Below the pieces are notes generated by a model. The model saw nothing but the letters and a program-made list of their open reading frames with translations. It had not been told where the DNA came from and ran no database searches. Positions 23,667 to 36,416 of a stretch of DNA of 64,000 nt are shown piece after piece. The position numbers were made by a program, and so were the translations under genes. This DNA is from Spizellomyces punctatus DAOM BR117 (Eukaryota; Chytridiomycota; Chytridiomycetes; Spizellomycetales; Spizellomycetaceae): contig NW_015971543.1 in NCBI RefSeq assembly GCF_000182565.1, forward strand, positions 213,084 through 277,083, written 5' to 3'. Each line of letters opens with the position of its first letter. Positions within the stretch are counted from its first letter, which is position 1.

Positions 23667-24782
23667 ATGACTAATCGTTCGCCGAGATTAAAAAGTCATG
23701 AACCTCCGTTTTCCTCGACTGTTTTCTACAAGCTGCTGTTATCAACTATGGTCATGGCGGTGCTAGATCCCAGTTCAGATCAGAACGGCGGGGATAATGT
23801 CATCTCATTCAGTGTCACCCACAAAGGAACGGTAGTCCCGCTGACTTTCGCACTTTTGGCAACCATATCCGACGTCAAAGCCCATCTTGCGTCCCTTCCC
23901 TCAATCAATATACCACCACATGCTCAAAAACTTTTATTCAAGGGGAAATCTAGTTATGCCGAAAATGCTACCCTTGCTTCAATAGGAGTCAAAACAAATG
24001 CCAAACTCCTCCTTATCGGATCATCAGCCGCCGAAATTCATGCAGTCCAGGAAGCTACGAAACGAAAACAGGAAGCACAAGCTCGGGCAGCATCCCAGCG
24101 ACCAGTGAGACCTTCTCAACCAATTCGAAGTATCGGATCAGTCGATGACGCAAACTATACCTTCCATTCCATTCGTCCACTCCCCGGTTTCTCGGATGAG
24201 AAGCAAGCAACTCTTCTTCTCAAACGTCTCCGCGATGACGCCGGAATTCAGTCAATTATGCGGAATCACAAGTGGTCGGTGGGTGCTTTAGTCGAGCTAC
24301 ACCCATCGGAACGCACGATATTGGGATACAATGAAAACAAGGGGCAACGAATCGCTCTCCGTCTCCGCACAGACGACCTGGACGGCTTTCGCTATTACGA
24401 TTCTATTCGAAAGGTGCTATTACATGAGTTGGCTCATATGGTGCACTCGGACCACAATGCTGATTTCCATGCTCTGAATCGACAATTGAATCGGGAATGC
24501 GATGCCGTGACACGAGGGGGGCGCACACTGGGTGCCAAAGGCGAGTACTATAATTCTGGCGAAGAGGAGGCTGTGGATGCGCCTGCCTTTATGGGTGGAA
24601 CATTTAGACTAGGGGGTGGAAGTCAAAGTCGGGATAACAAGAGTCAGAGGGAGATCTTGGCAGAAGCGGCCTTAAAGAGGTTGACTAGGGAAGAAGTGGA
24701 ATTAGTAGAGGGTTGCGGTAGTGGAATACATGCAGACGATAGTGATGATGCGCACCAGGCTGCAAGTCAAAATGAACCATGA
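23667..24782 (+). CDS. Ubiquitin-like + WLM domain metalloprotease (WSS1-related)
   Basis: WLM proteases of the WSS1/SPRTN group cut proteins crosslinked to DNA or modified by SUMO/ubiquitin. Intronless, up to 371 residues. A ubiquitin-like domain (VTHKGTVVPLTF to KTNAKLLLIG) is followed by a linker and the WLM domain. The latter has HKWSVGALVEL, LGYNENKGQRIALRLR and the zinc-binding HELAHMVHSDHNADFH motif with its catalytic Glu. This UBL-WLM layout is known from plants and fission yeast, rather than budding yeast Wss1. The true start may be ATG 23748, which begins MVMAVLDPSS just before the UBL. The C-terminal tail is acidic. Start of a group of three ubiquitin-linked genes. Confidence 0.9.
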   Translation: MTNRSPRLKSHEPPFSSTVFYKLLLSTMVMAVLDPSSDQNGGDNVISFSVTHKGTVVPLTFALLATISDVKAHLASLPSINIPPHAQKLLFKGKSSYAENATLASIGVKTNAKLLLIGSSAAEIHAVQEATKRKQEAQARAASQRPVRPSQPIRSIGSVDDANYTFHSIRPLPGFSDEKQATLLLKRLRDDAGIQSIMRNHKWSVGALVELHPSERTILGYNENKGQRIALRLRTDDLDGFRYYDSIRKVLLHELAHMVHSDHNADFHALNRQLNRECDAVTRGGRTLGAKGEYYNSGEEEAVDAPAFMGGTFRLGGGSQSRDNKSQREILAEAALKRLTREEVELVEGCGSGIHADDSDDAHQAASQNEP

Positions 24783-25298
24783 TATTTAGGCGTGCTATAG
24801 TTAGTGTAGATACTTAATTTCTTGGCTATTCAGCAATTTGCGGTTTCTGCCGTTGGACATCCTGTTACAGGCGTTTTTGGAATAGTAAATCACCTTTCAT
24901 CTACTTTTTGACCTTCTTTTTCTGCATCGAAGTACCGGAGCATTATCACTCAGAGCAAGAACACATTCACTGGGGCAGGATGTAACCCTATTTTCAGGAC
25001 CACTGTGGATGTATTTTCGTTGTCTAGCTCAATATCGTTGGGCACTTGCCCAAACATTCGGCCAAAATGACGCTTGGGAATTTGTTGCCAGCTATATCAT
25101 CATTCCAGGCTTCTTTTGGAAAGGACAGCTCTTGTGGGCCAGTCCTTGAATCTCATAATCTGAAGAGATCTCCCCACAGCTAGAGGTGTGTCTTTAAGCA
25201 GCACAAGATAACCTGTTGACCACCATATCGGCTGATAGATATACTAATATAATTATAGTTTATGTAGATGTACAATCACTCATTTCCCTCTAACCCGC
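24783..25298. other. Intergenic, convergent 3' ends
   Basis: 516 bp between the convergent WLM and ZFAND2-like genes; no ORF or repeat worth noting. Confidence 0.6.
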
Positions 25299-25763
25299 TT
25301 ATCCCTTCACTGCTGTCCTTCTTCTTCCAGCTGGTTGGGCCACGCCGGCCTTTCCTCGGCAACCATGATCTACCGGCAGTCTATGTCCTATACACACTTG
25401 CTCTTCACAAGTAGAGCACTTGAAGGGCACCACTTCCCGCTTTTTACATCCTTTCACTGCACACCGATTGGCCAATTTCCTTCGCTTTGCCTCAGCTTCT
25501 GGTGAAGGACATCCGGATTCAATATGTCGATCGACAGCAGCGTTTGCTACTTGTGGATTCGAGGGCGATGCACCCGGGACTGGATGCAAACAGAGGGGAC
25601 ATACAACGGCCTTTGCGTCGCTCAAACCAGAGCAAGATGATATGTGATGAGAAAAGTCTCGGTGATCACGGCAATATGATTTGGTGCAAAGGCGACAAGT
25701 GAAGGGAAGATAATCCAATTGGTCGCAGGTTGCGCAGTGTTTGCCAATGTGGTAGAGCTCCAT
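25299..25763 (-). CDS. AN1-type zinc finger protein, ZFAND2-like
   Basis: Intronless, 154 residues from the ATG at 25763 (MELYHIGKHC). The open frame extends upstream, but the AN1 finger begins right after this Met. Two AN1 fingers: CATCDQLDYLPFTCRLC with SYCRDHRDFSHH, and CAVKGCKKREVVPFKCSTC with QVCIGHRLPVDHGC. A short Cys pair (VCPLCLHPVPG) sits between them, as in ZFAND2A/2B (AIRAP), which act on p97 and the proteasome under arsenite or proteotoxic stress. No C-terminal UIM seen. Starts 468 bp from the divergent PB1-UBA gene, so the two could share a promoter. Confidence 0.9.
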   Translation of the reverse strand: MELYHIGKHCATCDQLDYLPFTCRLCTKSYCRDHRDFSHHISSCSGLSDAKAVVCPLCLHPVPGASPSNPQVANAAVDRHIESGCPSPEAEAKRRKLANRCAVKGCKKREVVPFKCSTCEEQVCIGHRLPVDHGCRGKAGVAQPAGRRRTAVKG

Positions 25764-26231
25764 GGTTGTTGTAGAATGGTAGAGTAGGAAAAGATGATAA
25801 AGAGAGAGCAAGTGTTCCTTGTATCTGAATCCGACGGTTTTTTATTCACCGCATATTTGTTTGTAATTGGACTTTCAGCTGAGAAATCAACAACGCCCCC
25901 CTCCGCAGTTCAGCTTTTAGACGCGTAAGTGGGATGGAAGACAAAGGAAGGTTTCAAGTTATGCAGTCGAACAAAACTCATCTGCTGCGATGGGGCAGTG
26001 GACGGAAGGGCTGTTATCCCTCCGCTTCCGGCTGTGGGGTTCAAAAAGTATAGACACGACGACTACGTGTGTGTGTTTCAATACGCGTCTAGCTCAAAAA
26101 TAGTCTTGGCACACAAAAAGAGAGTGAGTAACCTTGAAAGGGTGCATGACCTGTCTAAGTCCGTAAAGAAGCATAAAAGAAGGAGGAACGAATCCATTTC
26201 CCTCCACAACCACTGAACATTACAAGCAATC
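25764..26231. other. Divergent promoter, AN1 protein / PB1-UBA protein
   Basis: 468 bp between two divergent proteostasis genes. I looked for a clear heat-shock element and found none. Confidence 0.5.
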
Positions 26232-27362
26232 ATGAGTACTCAAGTATACGCCAAAGTCTCTTTTGAAGGCCGACTCCGTCAGTTTTCCATCAATCGTGTT
26301 GCGGCAGGATATGACTGGAAATCCTTTGAGGATGAGGTATGTTTTGGTGTTTTCCGGGCACAGTTGAATTATGTCATTAATGTTGCATCTTAGATTCGTC
26401 GTCTCCATGAGATCCCGCCTACAACCCGGATCGTTGTCACATACAAGGATCAAGATAACGACACCATTTCTTTGAACACAGACGCAGAGTTGAGGGATGC
26501 CGCCTTCGAGGCAAGGCAGGGCAAGAGTGCTGGTGATCGCGTAGTTATCCGCTTTGACGTGCGCGACCGCGATGCCGACCCGGCTGGATTTGTTGTCGTG
26601 AATGAGCAAGAGCAGAGTGCTCTGCCTGAGCCGGCCCAGCCATCAGTCCAGCAGAGTGCCCAGAATGAGCCGGTTTATCCGTCGGTCCCAATTGTTGCGG
26701 AAAGCCCATCGGTCGACGATGGGCAGAAAGTTGCTGCAGAGCATCCGGTTGACACCAGCGTTGACAAGGGTAAAGCACCGGCTTCTGCCACGGCTACATC
26801 TGCATCGTCTTCGAATCCATCCGTGAAGGACGGTGAGCCTCGCCCGGAATCGACTTCTTCGCCCGAAAACAACGGATCGTCTTCGTCCTCTTCAAATAAC
26901 CAAGACAATGAGGCCCCGCAGAATCCTTTTGAAGCCTTTACCGAAAACATCAAGCCGCTGCTCGACCAAATTCAAGCCAACATTGATGCTCATCCCGAAT
27001 TTGTCCAATCCATGAGTAACCTCATTTCCCAGATTGGTGTGCAAGCCCAGGCGCACATCGATCCTATCCTTCGCAACGTCCACGAGCAAGTCCGTCAAGG
27101 CATGCATGGACGCTGCCCTCATCGTCAAACTCCTTTCGGCTTTGGTTTTCCCTTTGGATCTCGATTTCCTCCTTCGCAGGAGGGTGGATTTCCATTTTCT
27201 GCAGCCCCATCAGCACCCAGAACGCCTACTGCAGATGAGCTGAAGAGCAAAGTCGAGATTTTGAACGGCATGGGATTCTGGAACAATAGTCGAATTGAAG
27301 AGCTGCTTAAAAGATATGACGGGAATGTGGAAAGGGTTGTGGAGGTGTTGCTCAGGGAGTGA
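26232..27362 (+). CDS. PB1-UBA protein, p62/NBR1-like candidate autophagy receptor
   Basis: Exons 26232-26336 and 26394-27362 give 357 residues. N-terminal PB1 domain: VYAKVSFEGRLRQFSI with a basic patch, and the acidic OPCA-type motif YKDQDNDTISLNTDAEL, so it could self-associate head to tail. The middle is Ser/Pro/Gln-rich and low in order. C-terminal UBA: VEILNGMGFWNNSRIEELL to ERVVEVLLRE. This is the domain order of p62/SQSTM1 and NBR1, without a recognisable ZZ finger or FW domain. GFVVVNE preceded by acidic residues could be an LC3/Atg8-interacting motif. An autophagy role is inferred from domain order. Length (p62 440 aa) is plausible. Confidence 0.85.
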
Positions 27363-27713
27363 TGGTTGGCTTGGGTTAGTTCAGATTATATAGTTCTTTT
27401 ATGTCATGTATCATTGTCATGTTATGTTTTCCTTGTGGAGTATTCAGTTATGCTACGTTTCATTGTTTGCAATAAATAACTACATTGAGTCGTATCAACT
27501 TTAATGAGCGCGGACAAACCCCTTGGCAGGCAATGATGGTCGTGACAAAGCCGCGGGCAAGTCCACTCGATCACGCACGTGAGACAGAGCAGTCTCGTCA
27601 GGATCTCGCGCATGTTGAAGCTCATCGTCACCATTGTTCGGGCTTTTTCGACCACCAAAGTATTCCGAATACGATTGATGTGTACTCTATCACGCTCATA
27701 GAGGGTCCTTGTG
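27363..27713. other. Intergenic, ASH2 promoter
   Basis: About 350 bp; no feature seen beyond the expected promoter/terminator. Confidence 0.5.
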
Positions 27714-30700
27714 ATGAACATCTCGGAGCTGCTCACCTCCGATGCGGGCCCAGCCGACTCGAGTCAGCACCACCACTTCATTTCCAACCCGCACCATAGA
27801 GACATCCCGACAGAGATCCTGCAGAGTAACTTAGATACTTCTCATACATCTGTCGCGAATGGTGCACGGCAAGAGCAATCCAATTTGGATGACGTTTTGG
27901 TAACCCAAGAATCTCGACCTTTGAATAATGGTGCTGCTGGGCGGAGATCCTTAAGGGCCAAGTCGGATTCCCCACCGGCTCCCTCTCCGCAAACTGTACG
28001 TCCGCTGTCTCCAAAATATGGCTTTCAGATACGGTTTACTATTGCCGACGAAGACACTGGGGGAAACAACTCAACGTTGCCAGATACTAGCCATGCCGAA
28101 CCTGAAATTCCTGGCTCCATCCACAAAGGAGAAGTTCACCTTGAACACCGTCAGCCTCCTGCTGCTGCATCCAATCGCGGCAAGTTCCCACATCAGATCC
28201 GCAGTGCTTCTCCAAAACGCAGGAAATCCACCGATACAAGTCCTATTAAGGTGGAAATGTGTGCGAATTCCGAACTACCCGAGGACGATGTGGATTTGGT
28301 GAGCGGTGCCACACAAGAGGCGGTTAGAGACGGCACAACAACTTTGCGGCGAAATTCAAAGACAATACGACCAAGAAAGAGTGTGAGTTGGGCGTAAAAC
28401 GTGTTGGACGGTGTTAGAAATATCTTTTGCTCACATGCAAATGTGCCACTAGATGCACGGGGATGCCTTCAACAAGACCTGCTATTGTGGAGGAAAGACT
28501 CGGGAAGAGTACGTTACCTACACCCTACGCGAATATACATAGTTTTTTTGAAATATGCGGAATGACATTGCCCTTTGTCATTGTAGAAAGGAAAGACCAA
28601 TGTTTCAGTGCGGCAATTGTGGAAAGTACTTTCACCAGTGTAAGTGATTGTCTAGATATAGTATCAGCGCTATGCGGATGTCCTTGTGCACTGATTCCTT
28701 GATACAGCCTGTATCCAGCTGATTCAACAGTGGAAGCCTGAATTCAAGCCGCTTCTCGGGGATGACTTTTACTTTTACCGCTGTAAGCGATGTTCACATG
28801 GGCGAGAAACAATGAAACGACTACCGATGACTTGGTATGATATTGGAGTATTTCCATTTTCCAGTTCGTGCGCCTCCTGACTTGCCCTTTTCACAGGGTG
28901 GATGTCATTCATGTCACTCTATTCCATCTTTCTGCAACCGAACCCCCACGGAAAGTCTCACAGGACAAGCTCAAATATTATGGGTGGAAGACAGATATCT
29001 GCGCATTCATTGATAGGAATTGGAGCAAATTTTGGCTCAAGAGCCGAACAGCGACTTGGGAGAATACGGTCGCTAGTTGCTTGTCGACACAGAAGAGGTT
29101 CCTGCCAGGAACCAAACATTTTGGTCATGACCAAGGTTAGTCCCCTTTTCTGGTGTGCGCAAGTTGGTGTTCCGTTTTCTCAATATTCGTGAACAGGACT
29201 GTGGGCCTTAGAGTCGATGGCGCTACCATCTTCCTATGAGCACTCAAAACGCGGGAGGGAGGCAGAGTACGACATCGGGTTGGATGGGGCATTACAGGAA
29301 CACGAACGGGTGAAACCCAAACGGAAGCGATTAGATCTTGAATCGGACACCGACTCTGTAGTTAGCGGCACCACAGTAAGCTTTTGAATGGCAGATTAGG
29401 AAGGTTTAGTACCGTGCTGACAGGGATGCAATGAACTTGACAGAAAGTGAAAAAGTCACGAAATACGGGACGAAGTGTATCTGTGGGAACTCAGGACGGT
29501 GCCAACAGGCCACGGCAGAAGAGGCGGCCCAAAAAGAAGAGAATGGAAGAAGAGTACATTGATCCAGCTACTGCGATTGGTTAGTCCATTGCGCTATCCT
29601 GTCGCATCGACCTGTTGCCTAATTTCTCGCAGAGCTGTATCCCGATGTCGACAACCCACGAGCTCCAGTACAAATGAGCAATGATACGACACATAGAGCC
29701 CCACAGATGACAGTAACTGATGGAGGATATACTGTCTACACGGATAAAGGTTATCGGATGGCTAAGGCTACTCATGGTGTATGGGAAGGTAGCTGGTACT
29801 ACGAAGTACTGATTAACGAACACCAAGGACATACCAGGTAGGATCTAACGCATAATCATGGAATATGATGGTGAACGATGAGAGTATTGACCTGTGTACG
29901 CATGTACCAGAATTGGCTGGTCCCAGATCAGTGGCGATCTCCAGGCACCATGTGGATATGATCGATTCAGTTATGCGTATCGAGATAATCCTGGAACGCT
30001 GTTCCACGTTGCAAAGGCTATAGCAGATGCACCTGAAGGGTACGCCGCTGGTTACGGTAAGTACTCGGCAAGACTGAATTCGTAGCAGCACATTACCAAT
30101 TGTTTTACATGTCGCAGGCCCGGGCGACGTCATTGGCATGTCGATACATCTTCCTCCGTGTGAATCAATGGATGATTTACTTCGAAGGCTTTGGACTCGC
30201 GAAAGTCAATACCTACCATTCCGAAGCAAGCCTTTGACGGTAGCGGAAGGAAGCGAGATTATCTATTACAAAAACGGGGAGTGTCTTGGCGTTGCCTTTC
30301 GGGATCTGTATCGTGGTAAGTAATGGGTGCACCGTCATGGTGCTGCAAGCTGTATTCTTAACCCATTGGATATGCAGGGAAGTACCATCCTGCTATATCA
30401 TCGTACAAGGGCGGAAGTGTTACGTTGAACTTTGGCCCAAACTTTCGATACCCACCACCTCCCGGAGTGAGACCGTTCTGTGAAGCTGATAGCCTACCAT
30501 TATGGGATACTAGCCAAGCAGAATTAGATGAAGAGGGACGCGGCGACAGTATTGAACTTGACGTCAAGGGCGAGATGGAGATTGATACTCCAGGCAATCT
30601 TTCTAGTTTGGACGGCGAGGGGGAGGAAGATGAGGGGCCATTTGCTCCAAATTCTTACGAAGTTGGTGAAGTGGAAAGGAAGGTATTTATTCCGGATTCA

Positions 30701-31393
30701 AATGGGAATGGGGATGGACGCATTGTTACTATGGATGCGGACGAAGTGTCGGGGATCGAAGCCTTGCTAAGTCTTGGGGGAATGTTTGGCGGGACATCCG
30801 GAGATTCACCAAAGACTGCAAATGGATATGATAACTTATCTTCGACGCGAGGAAATGAGGACATGCAACACAGGAGAATGGCAGAGAGCGAAGCCAGGCA
30901 ACATGATGCGCTGTCCGTTGATATTGAAGCCAAAGAAGCGGAGGTGGTTGAGTTAATACGACGGAGTTCTGGTGTAGAGGCATCGACTATACCCCCCATT
31001 TCTCCATCTTGCAATGGCAGTGGAGGTGTTGCAATGGAAATTGAAGCAAAGGAAGCAGAGGTAAAGGAAATGATTCGGAGGAGCTCTTTGGGAGAGAATA
31101 CTATCCAGGCAAAGAATGAAGGCTTTGATCCGATGGATGTCAACGTTCAGGACGTTGGCGTGTCCGAATCTATTTCACGCCTGAAGGAGAAAGAGATGGA
31201 TGGACACGGATCGACCAGTTTGGTAGTAGAATCAGGGCCTGGCACCCATTCAAACCCTTTGCACGTGGAAGATCCACCAGCGGCCTCCCCTCCGGCACTG
31301 GTGACAAAAGCGGATGATGACGAGCCTGTAAATAGTAATGATGGCGGGAATGTACATATGAACATTGGAAATGATGAGAATGTGAAAGAATGA
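27714..31393 (+). CDS. ASH2: ASH2, COMPASS / Set1 histone H3K4 methyltransferase subunit
   Basis: Nuclear core subunit that stimulates H3K4 methylation. First exon 27714-28382 (Ser/Pro-rich), second from 28453, about ten more to TGA at 31393. Domains: atypical PHD-like zinc finger (TCYCGGKTREE, FQCGNCGKYFHQSC, YRCKRC), winged-helix region (MTWVDVIHVTLFHL, YYGWKTDICAFIDRNW), basic NLS-like stretch (RQKRRPKKKRMEEEY), then the SPRY domain (VYTDKGYRMAKATHG, GSWYYEVLI, TRIGWSQISGDLQAPCGYD, GYGPGDVIGMSIHLP, YYKNGECLGVAFRDL, NFGPNFRYPP). It keeps the PHD-WH half that budding-yeast Bre2 lacks. An acidic C-terminal extension of about 300 residues includes a duplicated IEAKEAEV-x-E-x-IRRSS motif. Confidence 0.93.
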
Positions 31394-32432
31394 ATGCTGG
31401 CATTGCACGGAGAAGTAACTATCAAACGGAGGAATGTTTTCTTTTGAATGGGCAGTGGTCAACCCCTGTGAATTGCGCGCGAACGTTGAGAATGGATACT
31501 GCTATGGTTTACAGAGATCTGCTTTTTAATACAAACGTACTGCAAGGAACGTACTGCAAGGAACGTACTGCAAAAAACCTACTGCAATAATGCATAATGC
31601 ATGGCGTTGGGCACTGTATGGCTCTGGTCAATTCCTCCATAGCGTCCACGTGGTCTTGCACAGCCACCATCTGCATTATCGCATGTTGCTAAAAATAGTA
31701 AATGCAATATTCCCATATGCAGCAAGTAACCATCCAACGATCAAATGTCATTCCGGTTCTTTTCGAATTGTATTACCATTTCCCCATCTGGAGGTGCGTG
31801 GGAAAAAGGGGGCAAAGGGCGAGGAGGTCCCAAAACGACAAGGCTGGGAAAGGAAGGGAGGCGAGAGGCGAGTTTCGACGACGGCCAACGCTTGTTTTTT
31901 TCCCTTCAACCAACTTGGGTTTTTTTGACATTTAGTTTTGAGCCAACTTTTATATTCGACCCTGGCCAAAGGGGAAGGACGGAGAAGGATTAGGCGTTGT
32001 ATATAGTGCTGTGTTTGTTGCTCTTGGAGGTTTCAAACGAACCGTGTGACAAAAGCGACAAAGGCATCGTGTCATTCAGGACGAAGGACTAGAGAGATTG
32101 TTTAGCAGAGTGCCTTGGCTATTAACTGCACGAGTAGCCTCGTAGTTTACTTGGTGAGTCCAAGGGCTCCGAAATTGAATTTGTCGTGCGCAAGAGGGTG
32201 GCAGACATGGAAGTCTCATCGCTTTCACTTGACTCTGAACAGAGGGACACGTCACGAAACTCTAGTGTTTACTTTGTATATCGCCTGCAATTGATTTGAG
32301 CGGGTTTAACCCGGTCCGTCGAAGTTGAATCGCCTTGAAACGTTAACACCAGTCGACGTAGACTAAGGACGACCGTTACTACTTTTCCGTGCCGTATGCG
32401 GTTGTCCGCTCCTAGACCAAAACTATTCAACG
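31394..32432. other. Long intergenic region
   Basis: 1.04 kb between ASH2 and the AGC kinase. Holds a short tandem repeat (31537-31588). A purine-rich stretch lies at 31790-31870. No gene seen; likely 3' flank plus kinase promoter and 5' UTR. Confidence 0.5.
31537..31588. repeat. 14-bp tandem repeat, about 3.7 copies
   Basis: Two perfect copies of gtactgcaaggaac, a third ending aaaaac, then a partial fourth (ctactgcaa). A small minisatellite, followed by the palindromic-looking taatgcataatgcat. Non-coding. Confidence 0.9.
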
Positions 32433-34777
<2,345 letters not shown>

Positions 34778-36416
34778 GTTCAGTACCAAATAGGTGACCG
34801 CATGTACATCATTCCACATGCTGTCATCGATACATGTGTCTTTGTTAAGGGATATTTAGTGCCAGTTTACTGCAGTCAGCACTGGTTCTCTAGTCACTTG
34901 GACAGAAGCCCAAAGAAGGGTGTGATTTCTGCTGCGACAGTACATAGTATGTGTTAGTAGTTGCTAGGGTATATGTAGCTTTTGGATTGGTAGCAGCTTT
35001 CTTGTTTCTTCTTTTTTAATACTTGAAAATATCATTCTCGTTACCGCATTACAATTATACAATGCATTCGGATGGCAACAGCGATTGCCTTGGCTCGCCC
35101 CATGTTGCCAACGTTGAAAACCTCTGCATTCTAGCGCAAATGTCGGAAGCGAAGTGTAGGCCCTGATTTTCTATGGAACCAATGCAACCCCTTCCAATCG
35201 GTTGTTTGGTGGCGGATTGTGTTTTGATCTGTTGACATATGAACCGTCTTCAACTTTTGATTCTAATGCGAATTTCCAAGTTCATATCTAGCATCTACAG
35301 CATCCTTTTTGGATATTCATTTCGTTCAAATGCATCCTTTTTGTCCTTTACCATTTTCAACCTGTAGAGTACGTAGTGTAGAGGTGACAGAAACTGGCAC
35401 TAGCTACTACACCAGGGAATAAACCGGCGACAACCGGTTCGGAAAAGCTAACTAAGCTACTACTAGGCAATTATACACGCAATACGTAACGGTTGGTTCT
35501 AACCGGATAATTGCCCACCACCACACGCGGTCCCTACTAGGCCTTGATCTGGAACTCTTGATGGCATTGAAGCCAGACTCTTGCATCCAGGAGCGAATCG
35601 ACTGGGCAGCGTCACAAGCCAGAGGATGTTCAGTGACAAGGCTTGGAGACTAGAGAAAATGCATGTCAGAAGATGACCCGATGACAAGAAATAAAATGAT
35701 GCAATCAGTACATACCAACCAAGCTCAACCAATGTGGCAGCATAATAGTAGGTTTTGTTATCGGATCCGATTGGTTGCCGCTGGTTCTGATCACGGTTGC
35801 TGTCGGGCGGTCGAGGTCCTCGGCACCAGAGCAGTATTCTCATGATTGGACTGAGACTTGTTGGGTGGATGCTTTGAGTCGAGGATGGGTAAAGAGGAAA
35901 GAGGGAAGAGGGAGCAGGTCCCCCGTTTATAGACCTTTGGCATGCGCCTCACCGCAGTTTAAAAAAAAAGCTACATTAGCATGCCACACCGCAGTTTGGA
36001 GAACATTAGCATCCATGCCTCCTCACCGCTTTGAGCAATGATGGGGGTTCTGATTATGCGATATGATTAACCGGATTAATCCGGATAATAATGGGTCCTA
36101 GTGCCATTTTCAATCACCTCCACACTATGATATTTTTGAATCCAAAAGGGCAGGAACGAATCAGGGCTTCTCCTCGAGCGGTAAGTGCTTAGTCACTGCT
36201 TACGTAACACACGACGCAACTTGTGACACTTTCATTTGAGGATTCTACAAAGCAAAATTCCCACGCTCCGGTTGACGGTCAGCGTTTTTCAAGAGCATTT
36301 TAAACATTTCTTTTTCACGGTGGACGTTTTCGTCTGTTTTGGAGAGGGTTACAAACCCACTTGGCTCTTGGGAACTTACCTAGGCAGCATTGGTTGCGGC
36401 CGTTGCTTCCGTCAGG
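34778..36416. other. Long intergenic region with SINE-like repeat and a doubtful small ORF
   Basis: 1.64 kb. Contains the tRNA-like repeat at 35385-35475 and a minus-strand ORF (35843-35499). If spliced at a plausible CTAG acceptor near 35652, that ORF would encode about 95 residues with no family resemblance. At 36060-36090 there is a small inverted repeat (taaccggattaatccggat). Nothing else seen. Confidence 0.45.
35385..35475 (-). repeat. Degenerate tRNA-like dispersed repeat, copy 1 (SINE-like)
   Basis: Read on the minus strand, this shares a block of about 80 bp with the copy at 63360-63450: ttccgaaccggttgtcgc, then a B-box-like ggttYaatccctggtg (this copy ggtttattccctggtg), then gctagtgcca, with an A-box-like tagcttagttag upstream. 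The stems do not fold into a sound tRNA, so a tRNA-derived SINE remnant is more likely than a working gene. Confidence 0.6.
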
